A DNA stretch of 64,000 bases, from assembly GCA_963736975.1 (NCBI GenBank), contig CAVTQY010000002.1:620001-684000 (forward strand). Reading direction: 5' to 3'. A program made the position numbers and the translations under genes. Under the pieces are notes generated by a model. That model was not told the DNA's origin. It saw only the letters and a list, made by a program, of their open reading frames with translations, and ran no database searches. The DNA is from CAVTQY01 sp963736975. Lineage in GTDB: Bacteria; Pseudomonadota; Alphaproteobacteria; Acetobacterales; Acetobacteraceae. Positions 26,466-37,824 of this stretch are shown piece by piece; the stretch's first letter is position 1; every line of letters begins with the position of its first letter.

Positions 26466-27185
26466 ATGCGTCCATCCGGTCGCGCTGCCGCCGCTTTGCG
26501 CCCCGTTTCGATAACGTCCGGGACCGCCCGGCATGCCGAAGGTTCGTGCCTCATCCGCATTGGGAACACCGAAGTTCTGTGCGCCGCCAGCGTGGAAGGC
26601 CGTGTGCCGCCCTTCCTGCGCGGTTCCGGTCAGGGGTGGGTCACCGCCGAATACGGCATGTTGCCGCGCGCCACCCACACCCGCGGTGAGCGCGAGGCGG
26701 CTCGCGGCAAGCAATCCGGCCGGACCCAGGAAATCCAGCGCCTGATCGGCCGCAGCCTGCGCGCCGTGGTGGACCGTGCGGTGCTGGGCGAAATGACCAT
26801 CACCCTCGATTGCGACGTGCTGAACGCCGATGGCGGGACCCGCTGTGCTGCGATCACCGGCGGTTGGGTAGCTCTCGCCCTTGCTGTCCGCCGCCTGCGG
26901 ACGATGAATGTGCTGGCCCGCGATCCGCTGACGGGCCAGGTCGCGGCCGTTTCCTGCGGGATCGCCGGGGGGCAGCCGGTGCTGGACCTCGACTACGAGG
27001 AGGATTCCGCAGCCGAGGCGGACGCCAATTTCGTGCTGACCGATGCGGGCGGCTTGGTCGAAGTGCAGGCGACCGCCGAGCGGGCGGCGTTTTCCGAGGC
27101 TGAGTTCCTCGCGCTTCTGGCGCTTGCGCGGCAGGGCACGGCGGCGCTGTTCGGCTTCCAGAGCGACACGCTGAACGCGGCGTGA
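26466..27185 (+). CDS. rph: Ribonuclease PH
   Basis: Phosphorolytic 3'-5' exonuclease that trims tRNA 3' ends. Family motifs: MRPSGRAAAALRPVSI, GSCLIRIGNTEVLCAASVE, GQGWVTAEYGMLPRATHTR, QEIQRLIGRSLRAVVD, ITLDCDVLNADGGTRCAAITGG and DLDYEEDSAAEADANFVLT. 239 residues, normal. The ribosome-binding site GGAG is eight bases before the ATG. Its stop overlaps the rdgB GTG start (GTGA), so the two are coupled. Divergent from hrcA, as in many alphaproteobacteria. Confidence 0.97.
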   Translation: MRPSGRAAAALRPVSITSGTARHAEGSCLIRIGNTEVLCAASVEGRVPPFLRGSGQGWVTAEYGMLPRATHTRGEREAARGKQSGRTQEIQRLIGRSLRAVVDRAVLGEMTITLDCDVLNADGGTRCAAITGGWVALALAVRRLRTMNVLARDPLTGQVAAVSCGIAGGQPVLDLDYEEDSAAEADANFVLTDAGGLVEVQATAERAAFSEAEFLALLALARQGTAALFGFQSDTLNAA

Positions 27186-27823
27186 ACACGCGCAAGTTGC
27201 CGGCCGGCACGCGGCTGGTGCTGGCCAGCCACAACCCTGGGAAGCTGCGCGAGCTGGACGAGCTGGTCGGTCCTCTGGGCCTGACGGCGTTATCAGCCGC
27301 GGTCCTCGGCTTGCCGGAGCCGCCGGAGGATGCGCCCGATTTTGCGGGCAACGCCCGCATCAAGGCGTTGGCCGCGGCAGAGGCGAGCGGTCTGCCGGCG
27401 CTGGCCGACAATTCCGGGTTTTGCGTGGCGGCGCTGGGCGGCCAGCCCGGGGTGCATTCAGCGCGCTGGGCGGGGCAGGGGAGGGATTTCGGCCCGGCCA
27501 TGGAGCGGGTGAACGCCATGCTGGGCGAGGCGTTGGATCGCCGCGCCTGGTTCGTCGCGGCGCTCTGCCTGGCGTGGCCGCACGGCGCGACGGCAACCTT
27601 CATCGGCCGAGTAGGCGGCTGCGTGGTCTGGCCGCCACGCGGCACGAAAGGGTTCGGCTATGATCCGATGTTCCTGCCCGCGGGCAGTGGCAGGACCTTC
27701 GGCGAGATGGAGCCGGCGGAGAAGCATCCGTTGAGCCACCGGGCTCGGGCTTTTGCGCAGTTCCACGCAACCTGTCTCGAGAACTCTACGCTGCTCGGAT
27801 CGACGCGACCGGCGCCCCGGTGA
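27182..27823 (+). CDS. rdgB: dITP/XTP pyrophosphatase (HAM1 family)
   Basis: House-cleaning enzyme that hydrolyses non-canonical purine triphosphates to monophosphates. Signature LVLASHNPGKLRELDELV at residues 11-28, ALADNSGFCVAALGGQPGVHSARWAG, GTKGFGYDPMFLP and MEPAEKHPLSHRARAF. 213 residues. The GTG start overlaps the rph stop by four bases. Its 3' end overlaps the 3' end of the YbaK-type gene on the other strand by 38 bp; the last residues (LLGSTRPAPR) come from this overlap. Confidence 0.95.
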   Translation: MNTRKLPAGTRLVLASHNPGKLRELDELVGPLGLTALSAAVLGLPEPPEDAPDFAGNARIKALAAAEASGLPALADNSGFCVAALGGQPGVHSARWAGQGRDFGPAMERVNAMLGEALDRRAWFVAALCLAWPHGATATFIGRVGGCVVWPPRGTKGFGYDPMFLPAGSGRTFGEMEPAEKHPLSHRARAFAQFHATCLENSTLLGSTRPAPR

Positions 27824-28265
27824 TCCGTTGCAGTTCATCGGGGGTGGTACGGAAGACATGGCTCGGTGAACCTGCCGCCGCCCATATCGGGTCGAGTGGC
27901 GTCAAGTCCTCATCCAGTAGCAGCAGCGCCGGCGTGCGATGACCGACCGGTGCTACACCGCCGATCGCAAACCCGGTGACGTCCCGCACCCAGTCAGCAT
28001 CGGCGCGAGTCAGCCTCACGCCGAGTGCATACGCTGCCTTGGCCGGATCGACCCGGTTGGCGCCCGAGGTGATGATCACCGCCGGACGCTCGCCGGCGCG
28101 GAACACGATCGATTTGGCGATCTGCGCCACCGTGCAGCCGACCGCCGCGGCTGCGTCAGCCGCGGTTCGCGTGCCGGCGGGAAACACGGTGATCGTGTCC
28201 GGATGACCGGCAGCCAACAAGGCCGCCCGCACGCGCTCGACCGAGCCGGTGTCCGACAGCGCCAT
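27786..28265 (-). CDS. YbaK/EbsC family protein, aminoacyl-tRNA deacylase type
   Basis: YbaK/ProXp-like fold that hydrolyses mischarged aminoacyl-tRNA in trans. The family pattern is clear: VRAALLAAGHPDTITVFPAGTRTAADAA, VAQIAKSIVFRAGERPAVIITSGANRVD, VTGFAIGGVAPVGH and LLLDEDL. The Lys in IAKSIVF and the GGVAPVGH loop are the usual active-site features. 159 residues. It overlaps rdgB at the 3' end and faces hemW, whose start lies 20 bp from its ATG. Confidence 0.92.
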   Translation of the reverse strand: MALSDTGSVERVRAALLAAGHPDTITVFPAGTRTAADAAAAVGCTVAQIAKSIVFRAGERPAVIITSGANRVDPAKAAYALGVRLTRADADWVRDVTGFAIGGVAPVGHRTPALLLLDEDLTPLDPIWAAAGSPSHVFRTTPDELQRITGAPVASIRAA

Positions 28266-28284
28266 TCGTGATTATCTCCCGCGG

Positions 28285-29433
28285 ATGGACGAACTCGCGC
28301 TCTATATCCACTGGCCGTTCTGCTTGGCCAAGTGTCCCTATTGCGACTTCAACAGTCATGTGCGCGAGCGCATCCCGCAGGCGCGTTTTTTCGCTGCGTT
28401 GCGCGCTGAACTGGCCTGGGAAGCGGCCCGCCTCGGGCGCCGGCGCCTGACCTCGATCTTCTTCGGCGGCGGCACGCCAAGCCTGATGGAGCCGGAAACC
28501 GTGGCGGCGCTGATCGATGATGCGACGCGGCTTTTCGAGCCGGCCGCTGACATCGAGATCACGTTGGAGGCCAATCCGACCAGCGTGGAGGTCGGCCGCC
28601 TCGGTGCCTTCCGCGCAGCAAGGGTGAACCGTCTCTCCATGGGTATTCAAAGTCTCGATCCGGAGGCATTGCGGCTGCTGGGCCGGCAGCATTCGGTCGC
28701 GCACGCGATCACCGCGCTGGAGGAGGCGCGGCGGTTGTTCCCAAGCGTCTCCTTCGATCTGATTTATGCCCGGCCCGGCCAGACAGAGGCGTCATGGCGC
28801 CAGGAGCTGCGCCAGGCGCTTGCGTTGGCGACCGATCACCTCTCCCTCTACCAGCTCACGATCGAACCGGGCACCGCATTCGAACCGCTTCATCGGCGGG
28901 GCGAGATCGTGCTTCCGGACGCCGATACCGCCGCCGCGCTCTACCGAGCTACTGAGGAAGAGGCAGACCGGTTTGGCCTTTCAGCATATGAAGTTTCCAA
29001 CTATGCTAGGTCGGGCGCGGAAAGCCGGCACAACCTGACCTACTGGCTCTACGGCGACTACGCCGGCATCGGCCCCGGCGCGCACGGACGCATTACGCTG
29101 CAAGGAGCCGTAACAGCAACACGACGGCATCGCGCTCCCGAACCTTGGGCTGAACGGGTCGAGCGCTCCGGCCATGGCACTGTCGAAGAAACGTCGCTGC
29201 CCCCGCGCGAAAGGGCGCGCGAAATGCTGCTGATGGGGTTGCGTCTGCGGGACGGCGTCGGTGAGAAGCGGTTCCTCGATCGAACCGACATGATGCTGGA
29301 TGCGGCGCTGGACCCAACAATTCTCTCCGCTGCGCTGGCGGAGGGTTATCTGGCGCGAGATGGCGAGCGGCTGCGCGCCACCGAGCAAGGACGACTCCGC
29401 CTCGATGCCCTGTTAACCGCTCTCGTCAACTGA
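28285..29433 (+). CDS. hemW: Radical SAM family heme chaperone HemW
   Basis: HemN-like radical SAM protein now assigned as heme chaperone rather than coproporphyrinogen oxidase. The cluster motif CLAKCPYCDFNSH (CxxxCxxC) is at residues 13-25 from the chosen start; FFGGGTPSLM, ITLEANPTSVE, NRLSMGIQSLDPEALRLLGRQH, VSFDLIYARPGQT, LSLYQLTIEPGTAF and SNYARSGAESRHNLTYW follow. The ATG at 28285 gives the standard N-terminus MDELALYIHWPFC; a GTG at 28249 would overlap the divergent YbaK start. 382 residues. The D-L-I-x-G-x-P motif is D-L-I-Y-A-R-P, within family variation. Confidence 0.94.
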   Translation: MDELALYIHWPFCLAKCPYCDFNSHVRERIPQARFFAALRAELAWEAARLGRRRLTSIFFGGGTPSLMEPETVAALIDDATRLFEPAADIEITLEANPTSVEVGRLGAFRAARVNRLSMGIQSLDPEALRLLGRQHSVAHAITALEEARRLFPSVSFDLIYARPGQTEASWRQELRQALALATDHLSLYQLTIEPGTAFEPLHRRGEIVLPDADTAAALYRATEEEADRFGLSAYEVSNYARSGAESRHNLTYWLYGDYAGIGPGAHGRITLQGAVTATRRHRAPEPWAERVERSGHGTVEETSLPPRERAREMLLMGLRLRDGVGEKRFLDRTDMMLDAALDPTILSAALAEGYLARDGERLRATEQGRLRLDALLTALVN

Positions 29434-29436
29434 CGA

Positions 29437-30324
29437 TCAGCCCTGGCTCAGCTCCAGCGCCCGCGCATACACCACTTTGCGCGGCAAGCCGGTTGCCGTT
29501 GCAACCAGTGCGGCGGCGTCTCTGACGCTGTGCTCGACCAACGCTGCCAGTAAGCGGGTATCGAGCTCCTCCGGGTCCTCCTCCTCCGGTGGGCCGATCA
29601 GCACGGTGATTTCGCCGCGTGCCGGTTCGCCGGCGAAATGCGCGGCCAGCTCCGGCAAGGCCCCTCGCCGCACCTCTTCAAAGCGCTTGGTGAGCTCGCG
29701 CGCCACCGCGGCCGGCCGCGCGCCGAATGCCGCGCCCATATCAGCGAGCGTGTCGGCAAGCCGGTGCGGCGCTTCGTGCCAGACCAGCGTGGCCGACAGC
29801 CCGGCCCGCTCGGCCGCGCGCAGACCGCCGAACGCGGCGCGACGCCCAATCGTTCGCGGCGGCGGAAAACCGAGGAACAGGAACGGCGTGGGCGGCAACC
29901 CGGACAAGACCAGCGCGGCCAATGCCGCGTTCGGGCCCGGCACCGCAGTCACCGGCAGCCCGGCGCGGATTGCGGCGCGGACCAGGCGATATCCCGGATC
30001 GGACAGCAATGGCGTTCCGGCATCCGAAACCAGCGCGACCCGGCAGCCGGCCCGCAGCGCGTTCAGGATCGCCGGGATGCGGGCGTCCTCATTGTGCTCG
30101 TGCAGCGGCTGAGTTCTCGCCGTGATGCCCAACGCGGACAACAGGTGTGCCGTGTGTCGCGTGTCTTCGCAGAGCACGACGTCAGCCGCGGCCAGTGTTT
30201 CACGCCCGCGTGGGGGCATGTCGCCGAGGTTGCCGATCGGCGTGGAAACCATCACAAGACCGGCTCCGGCCTCCTCCTTCCGGCCATTGTCTTCAGGAGA
30301 TGCGGCGCATGTTTCGTCGGGCAT
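29437..30324 (-). CDS. rsmI: 16S rRNA (cytidine(1402)-2'-O)-methyltransferase
   Basis: SAM-dependent tetrapyrrole-methylase-fold enzyme that 2'-O-methylates C1402 of 16S rRNA. Motifs: VSTPIGNLGDMPPRGRETL, LCEDTRHTAHLL, VALVSDAGTPLLSDPGYRLV, AVPGPNAALAALVLSGLP, FLFLGFPP and ARELTKRFEEV. 295 residues. The start at 30324 is supported by AAGGAG five bases upstream; this means its 5' end overlaps that of the divergent lipoprotein gene by 16 bp. Convergent to hemW with a 3-bp gap. Confidence 0.95.
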   Translation of the reverse strand: MPDETCAASPEDNGRKEEAGAGLVMVSTPIGNLGDMPPRGRETLAAADVVLCEDTRHTAHLLSALGITARTQPLHEHNEDARIPAILNALRAGCRVALVSDAGTPLLSDPGYRLVRAAIRAGLPVTAVPGPNAALAALVLSGLPPTPFLFLGFPPPRTIGRRAAFGGLRAAERAGLSATLVWHEAPHRLADTLADMGAAFGARPAAVARELTKRFEEVRRGALPELAAHFAGEPARGEITVLIGPPEEEDPEELDTRLLAALVEHSVRDAAALVATATGLPRKVVYARALELSQG

Positions 30325-31544
30325 TCCTGCTCCTTGCCGGAACTGCCGGCCTGTCTGCCTGCACCTCCGGCCAATCTCCGACCGCGCCGGGCCACTATGG
30401 CACTCCGGGTCAAAACGGCGCCACTCCGCCGCTGGCGGCGCCGGCAGGCAAGGTGGCCGTCCTGCTGCCGCTCAGCGGTCCTCACGCCGATCTCGCTCAG
30501 CCGATGCTGCAGGCCGCGCAGCTCGCGCTGTCCGCCCCCGGCTCGCCCCCGATCGTATCCGAAGACACGGCTGGCACGCCGCAGGGTGCAACGGCGGCGG
30601 CGCATGCCGCAGTGGCGGCCGGGGCTGCGATCATCCTTGGCCCGCTGACGGCGCCGGAAGTCGCCGCGGCGGCACTGGTGGCGCGAGCGGCGAACATACC
30701 TGTTCTTGCCTTCTCCAATGACCCCGCGGTGGCCCAGCCGGGTGTCTGGCCGCTGGGGATAACGCCCGCCGAGCAGGTACGCCGCCTTATCGTCGCGGGG
30801 CAGCAGGCAGGCCGGACGCGCTTCGCCGCGTTGTTGCCGGATAACGATTTCGGCCACGCCCTGGCGAACGCGCTGACACAGGGGACGGCGAGCGCCGGAC
30901 CGGCGGCGCCCACGATCCAATTCCACGGCGACGGCATGGCGTCCATCAATAGCGCCGCGCGTACCGTCTCCGACTACGATTCGCGTTGGGCACCCATCGA
31001 GCAGCAGATCCGGGCAGCGCGGGACGAAGGAACCGCCGAGGGGCAGCAGAAAGCCAACGCACTCGAGAAATCCGTGCCGCCTCCGCCGCCCTTCGATGCG
31101 CTTCTGCTGGGTGCGACCGGCGAGGCGCTGGCCGAGATGGCGTCCATACTGCCGTATTATTTTGTGGGCCCGCCGGCGGTGCAGATCATGGGGCCGTCGC
31201 TTTGGGCGAGTCCGCGCAGCGGTTCCGGCCAGTTCCGCGGCGCTTGGTATGCCGCTCCCGATCCGGCGGCGCGCCAAGCCTTCGTGCAGGCGTTCTCCGC
31301 TAAATACGGTGCACCGCCGCCCCCGCTCGCCGATATCGCTTATGATGCGGCTTCGATCGCACGCGTGCTGGCCGGCCGGGGTTACTCGATAGCGGCGCTG
31401 ACGATGCCGGCGGGGTTTACCGGCGCCGACGGGCCGCTGGCGCTACTGCCGACGGGCGAAGTGAGGCGCGGCCTTGCCGTGTTTCAAATCGCGCCGGGGG
31501 GTCCGCAGGTCGTGCAACCGGCTCCGACCTCCGCCGGAACCTGA
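30309..31544 (+). CDS. Penicillin-binding protein activator (LppC/LpoA-like) lipoprotein
   Basis: Periplasmic-binding-protein fold lipoprotein related to LpoA/YraM, which in enterobacteria stimulates PBP1A. Lipoprotein signal FRRAFLLLAGTAGLSACTSG with the acylated Cys at about residue 18; then VAVLLPLSGPHADLAQPMLQAAQLAL, AIILGPLTAPEVAAAA, NIPVLAFSND, LGITPAEQVRRLI, FGALLPD-like FAALLPDNDFG and GPLALLPTGEVRRGLAVFQI. 411 residues. AGGAG nine bases before the ATG at 30309 fixes the start. The rsmI/LppC divergent pairing is conserved from gammaproteobacteria (yraL/yraM); no yraN follows here. Confidence 0.88.
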   Translation: MFRRAFLLLAGTAGLSACTSGQSPTAPGHYGTPGQNGATPPLAAPAGKVAVLLPLSGPHADLAQPMLQAAQLALSAPGSPPIVSEDTAGTPQGATAAAHAAVAAGAAIILGPLTAPEVAAAALVARAANIPVLAFSNDPAVAQPGVWPLGITPAEQVRRLIVAGQQAGRTRFAALLPDNDFGHALANALTQGTASAGPAAPTIQFHGDGMASINSAARTVSDYDSRWAPIEQQIRAARDEGTAEGQQKANALEKSVPPPPPFDALLLGATGEALAEMASILPYYFVGPPAVQIMGPSLWASPRSGSGQFRGAWYAAPDPAARQAFVQAFSAKYGAPPPPLADIAYDAASIARVLAGRGYSIAALTMPAGFTGADGPLALLPTGEVRRGLAVFQIAPGGPQVVQPAPTSAGT

Positions 31545-31549
31545 GGTTT

Positions 31550-32308
31550 CTATTCAGGCAACAGCTCGATCCCGTCGCCCACTTCGAACCGACCACCTTC
31601 AACCACTTCCGCATGCACGCCTAGATCGGGGTGACCGTAAAACTGGCGCAACTCGTCCACCGGCTTGGCATCCCGCTCCGCCGTCAGCGGGTTCACTTCG
31701 GTCGCGGCGCACCGGCTGATGCGCTTGAGTACCCGCAGCACCGCTCCGCCGATCTGCATCTCGCGGCCGATCCAGTCGAACTCCGCCCAGGCCGGCGCAC
31801 CGCTGAACCACAGATTGGCGCGGAACCGGCGGCGATGACGACGGGCGCCGACGCGCTCCTCGAAGTCGCGCAGGCTCGCGAGGTTGATCAGGCTGACGAC
31901 CGGGCGCGGCTGGTCGCAGAAGACGTGCCCCGGCACGTGATGAAACCGCGGCGTGCCACGCGCTTCCTCCCCGAGAAACATGGTCAGGAAACCGGCGATC
32001 TCCAGCCGTCCCGCCTCGCTCAATGCACTGGCTCTGACGCCGCTGCCATCCGGCGCGCGAATCGACAGCATCCCGCTGCGGGGCTCAAACAAGGACTGCA
32101 AGCGGGCGATGCGCGCGTTCTTCATGCCACACATGAAATGCTGCTTCGGCAGCCATGCCGGATGCTCCGGATCGAATGGCGCATCGCCCTGCGCCAACGC
32201 GAAGGCGCGGTCCCACGGAATTGGTCCGCCCTCCTCAACGCTCGCCGCTTCCAGCGCTTCGGCGGACAACCCTTTCACCGGATAGCGGTACAGATACTCG
32301 ATGCGCAT
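31550..32308 (-). CDS. MOSC domain-containing protein, YcbX type
   Basis: MOSC proteins handle sulfur or molybdenum-cofactor-linked reductions (N-hydroxylated compounds in YcbX). The N-terminal beta-barrel MRIEYLYRYPVKGLSAEAL is followed by a MOSC core with VSLINLASLRDFEERVG, FRANLWFSGAPAWAEFDWIG, LRVLKRISRCAATEVNP (the conserved Cys) and GHPDLGVHAEVVEGGRFEVGDGIELL. 252 residues from ATG 32308. It is convergent with the LppC-like gene (5-bp gap). A redox partner would be needed and none is nearby. Confidence 0.87.
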   Translation of the reverse strand: MRIEYLYRYPVKGLSAEALEAASVEEGGPIPWDRAFALAQGDAPFDPEHPAWLPKQHFMCGMKNARIARLQSLFEPRSGMLSIRAPDGSGVRASALSEAGRLEIAGFLTMFLGEEARGTPRFHHVPGHVFCDQPRPVVSLINLASLRDFEERVGARRHRRRFRANLWFSGAPAWAEFDWIGREMQIGGAVLRVLKRISRCAATEVNPLTAERDAKPVDELRQFYGHPDLGVHAEVVEGGRFEVGDGIELLPE

Positions 32309-32420
32309 GCCGCAACTGTGCGGCAAACCTTAGGCGCGCGCCAGAGTCAGGGTGGTCCTGATGTCGCCCTCTTTCGGCGACCATGGCTCGGTGCTGACTG
32401 TCACGCGAACGTGAAACAAA

Positions 32421-32451
32421 GCTTGATCGTCGTCACGATGCTGCCCACCTC
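32421..32451 (+). promoter_or_regulatory. Weak candidate RpoH promoter of clpB
   Basis: CTTGATCG at about 32421 is followed after 18 bases by CCCACCT, a poor match to the heat-shock -10. It sits about 75 bp before the clpB start in a 217-bp gap with no other visible element. ClpB is normally RpoH-controlled, which motivates the call more than the sequence does. Confidence 0.25.
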
Positions 32452-32525
32452 GTGATGCGTAAGGTCGCAAGTTCGTCGCCTCCAAGAGGGGCGGGCTGAA
32501 GGCCGTCGCCTAAGGGACAGGGACA

Positions 32526-35105
<2,580 letters not shown>

Positions 35106-35162
35106 GAAGACCAGGGCGGCAGCATCGCTGCCGTTCCCGCTTTTTCGCCGGGAGGAATGTAG

Positions 35163-35994
35163 GTGCCAGAGCAGCAGCGGGCGATTCTGACCGGAGCAGC
35201 GAGCGGCATCGGCCGCGCCATGACGCTTGGCCTGTTGCAAGCCGGCGTCGCCGTGGCGGCGGTGGACAGGCAGCAGGAATGGCTCGACGAGCTGGCCGCG
35301 GTAGCGGCGCGGCAACGCCTGCCCGGAGTGCTGCGTTCTATCCGCGCGGACCTTGCACAGCCGAACTCGTTTGCAACCATCGTTTCCGAGACGCTGGCGC
35401 GCTTCGGCGCGATCGACATTCTGGTGAACAATGCGGGTATCGGCCAGGCCTCGGTACGTGCGGACCAGCGGCGCAATCCGCTCCGCTTCTGGGAAATCAC
35501 GCCCGAGCAATGGGGCCGCTTCGTCGCTGTGAACGCCACCGCACCGCTGTTGCTGGCCGCCGCCGTCGCGCCGCATATGCGCGAGCGCGGGCACGGCCGC
35601 ATCATCACTGTCACCACCAGCCTCGGCACGATGATCCGCGGCGGTTACATCCTGTATGGTGCGAGCAAGGCCGCCGCCGAAGCAGCCACAGCCGTCATGG
35701 CGGCCGATCTTGCCGGAAGCGGCGTGACGGCCAATGTGCTGGTCCCGGGCGGGATGACGGATACGCGGATCATTCCTAGACTCTGACGTAACGCAACGTG
35801 AAAAATTGCTACGCCCTGAAATCATGGTACCGCCGCTGCTATGGCTGATTTCCGACGCCGCCGCGCATGTCACGGCGCGGCGCTTCCTGGCGGTGCATTG
35901 GGCCATCAGCCTGCCGCCCGAGCAAGCGGCGGAGATATGCGGTGCGCCAATTGCCTGGACCAGCATTGGCACCTTGCCGATTGAACCTGATTGA
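35163..35994 (+). pseudogene. Short-chain dehydrogenase/reductase, frameshifted
   Basis: Classical SDR: TGAASGIGRAM cofactor loop (residues 10-20), LVNNAGIG, catalytic Ser region ITVTTSLGTM, and YILYGASKAAAEA with the Tyr-x3-Lys. The first frame ends at 35786 (IIPRL then TGA). If the A at 35778 is dropped, translation continues DSDVTQREKLLRPEIMVPPLLWLI and AAAHVTARRFLAVHW to a stop at 35994, which is exactly the expected SDR C-terminus. So a single extra base separates a complete gene from its last 70 residues. Substrate unknown. It follows clpB by 57 bp. Confidence 0.8.
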
Positions 35995-36042
35995 AAAGCC
36001 CGCGACAGGTCACTAGCATTCGTGAAACAAAGGAAGCTAACC

Positions 36043-36696
36043 ATGCGCCGCGGCACAAGACTGACTGCGACCCTCGCCGGGGTAACCGGCGTGTTGGCCT
36101 TGAGTGCTTGCGCGGTGGCCCCGCCCGCCGGTCCGACAGTGATGGCGCTTCCCGGTCAGGGGAAGACGTTCCAGCAGTTCCAGCACGACGACTACACGTG
36201 CCGCGGTTACGCGGCGCAGCAGACGGGATATCAGCAGCCGGGCCAAGCCGGCACTAATGCCGCGGTCGGCAGCGCGGTCCTCGGCACCGCACTTGGTGCC
36301 GCCGCAGGCGCGGCGATCGGCGCGGCGGCCGGCAATCCGGGCGCCGGCGCGGCAATCGGCGCCGCGTCCGGACTGGTGGGCGGAACCGCGGTTGGTGCCA
36401 ACAACGCCTACGCCAGCGAGGCGGGCCTGCAGCAACGCTACGACGTCGCCTACACCCAGTGCATGTACGCGAATGGCAATACGGTGCAATCGCCGCCGCC
36501 CGCCTACGCAGGATACCCGGCCTATGGCGGCTATCCCGCGTATGGCTACCCGGCGTATCCCTACTATGCCCCCGGCTATTATGGCCCGAGTGTCGTGCTG
36601 GGCTTCGGCGGCGGTTGGGGTTGGGGCTGGGGCGGTGGCTGGCACGGCGGTTGGGGCGGCGGTTGGCACGGCGGCGGTCGGGGTTGGCATCACTGA
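36043..36696 (+). CDS. Glycine-zipper lipoprotein with Gly/Trp/His-rich tail
   Basis: 217 residues. Lipoprotein signal RLTATLAGVTGVLALSACAVAP with acylated Cys at about residue 23; a Cys pair region (HDDYTCRGYAAQQTGYQ ... YTQCMYANGN) brackets an alanine/glycine zipper (GSAVLGTALGAAAGAAIGA, GAAIGAASGLVGGTAVG). The tail is Tyr/Pro-rich (PAYGGYPAYGYPAYPYY) then almost only Gly, Trp and His. AGGAAG precedes the ATG. Glycine-zipper YMGG-like proteins sit in the outer membrane; the His/Trp tail could bind metal. Function unknown. Confidence 0.8.
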   Translation: MRRGTRLTATLAGVTGVLALSACAVAPPAGPTVMALPGQGKTFQQFQHDDYTCRGYAAQQTGYQQPGQAGTNAAVGSAVLGTALGAAAGAAIGAAAGNPGAGAAIGAASGLVGGTAVGANNAYASEAGLQQRYDVAYTQCMYANGNTVQSPPPAYAGYPAYGGYPAYGYPAYPYYAPGYYGPSVVLGFGGGWGWGWGGGWHGGWGGGWHGGGRGWHH

Positions 36697-37355
36697 CCGG
36701 GCCCTAATAACTTCGCCAGGACCGCCGCCGCGAATGGGCGCGTAATCGCCCGGCCAGCGGTCAACGCGGCGCGGTCCAACTCAGAAACAGCCTCCCGCAG
36801 AGCGGCCGGTGTGCGCGCCAGCCGCACCAACAGCCATTCCTGTACCGCCGGCGGAACCGCAAGCTGGCGATCGGCCAGCAACCCCACCAGCAGGGCTTCG
36901 AGCAGCTCATCTTCCGCGGCCATAATTTCCACCGCAGTCGCGGCCCTCAGGCGGCTGGCCAAGTCCGGCAATCGCGCCGGCCAGCACACCGGTGCGCTTC
37001 GTCCAGCCAGCAACACCGGCCAACCTGCTTCCGCCGCCGCATTCAACAGGTGCAGCAGCGTCGTTTCATCGGCTATCGTATCCGCGTTGTCGATGGCCAG
37101 AGCGCTCCCCGGCATCGCCGGTGGAAGGACGGGGCCGGACAGATAATCCGCACTCACCTGCTCCGCCCAGAGATGCAGAAGATGCGTCTTGCCGCATCCG
37201 GCCGCGCCCCACAGCACCAGGCGGCCCTCCGGCCAGTGGGCGCTTCGCCTCAGCCAACTAAGTGCCGCCGCGTTCAACTGCGCTTCGACGAAGTCGAGGG
37301 AACCAAATGCCGGCTGGTGATCGAAGGGCAGCAGAAGCTGCCGTCCCTCCGACAC
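36690..37355 (-). CDS. hdaA: DnaA-like AAA protein, Hda/HdaA type
   Basis: Regulatory inactivation of DnaA: Hda with the sliding clamp promotes ATP hydrolysis by DnaA after initiation. The first residues MSEGRQLLLPFDHQ hold a clamp-binding QLxLPF motif (residues 6-11); Walker A is LWGAAGCGKTHLLHLWAEQ at about 48-66; the AAA core continues with ALAIDNADTI and SRLRAATAVEIMAAEDELLEALL. The DNA-binding domain IV of DnaA is absent. 221 residues, normal for alphaproteobacterial HdaA. It is followed upstream on the same strand by a DoxX gene. Confidence 0.85.
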   Translation of the reverse strand: MSEGRQLLLPFDHQPAFGSLDFVEAQLNAAALSWLRRSAHWPEGRLVLWGAAGCGKTHLLHLWAEQVSADYLSGPVLPPAMPGSALAIDNADTIADETTLLHLLNAAAEAGWPVLLAGRSAPVCWPARLPDLASRLRAATAVEIMAAEDELLEALLVGLLADRQLAVPPAVQEWLLVRLARTPAALREAVSELDRAALTAGRAITRPFAAAVLAKLLGPGQ

Positions 37356-37368
37356 GCCCGGGCCGCTC

Positions 37369-37812
37369 TTAAGCCGGTTCGCCGCCGGCCAGCGGTCCGG
37401 CCAACCACGAGCGCGGCCCGGCCATCACCCGATCGAGGCTCCAGACGCCGGCGCCGGCCACCGAGAGATACAGGAAAATGAAACAATACAGGATCGCCGC
37501 ATCGCCGCCGCTGAGCACTGGAAAAGCCGACTTGGGTGCATGCGCCATGAAGTAGCCGATGGCCATCTCGCCCGACATGATGAACGCCGCCGGGCGCGTC
37601 AGCAGGCCCAGAAGCACGAGCGCCCCGCCGATCAGCTCGACGAAGCCGGCGCCGACCAGCAACGGCGGCAGGCTGTGCGCGTAGGCCCCCACCGGCGGAA
37701 ACCCTAGCAATTTGGCCGTACCATGCTCAAGAAAGCAGAGCCCGGCGACAAAGCGCAGAATGCTCAGCATTCTGGACTGCCACTGCAAGCGCGATAACGT
37801 CAGGTCGGACAT
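37369..37812 (-). CDS. DoxX family membrane protein
   Basis: Four-helix inner-membrane protein of 147 residues. DoxX pattern: MLSILRFVAGLCFLEHGTAKLLGFP, LVGAGFVELIGGALVLLGLLTRPAAFIMSGEMAIGYFMAHAP, and AILYCFIFLYLSVAGAGVWSLD. The family is linked to thiosulfate:quinone oxidoreductase and redox stress but usually lacks a proven reaction. It lies between hdaA and the AI-2E permease gene on the same strand (12-bp gap). Confidence 0.9.
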   Translation of the reverse strand: MSDLTLSRLQWQSRMLSILRFVAGLCFLEHGTAKLLGFPPVGAYAHSLPPLLVGAGFVELIGGALVLLGLLTRPAAFIMSGEMAIGYFMAHAPKSAFPVLSGGDAAILYCFIFLYLSVAGAGVWSLDRVMAGPRSWLAGPLAGGEPA

Positions 37813-37824
37813 GGAAACTCTCCT

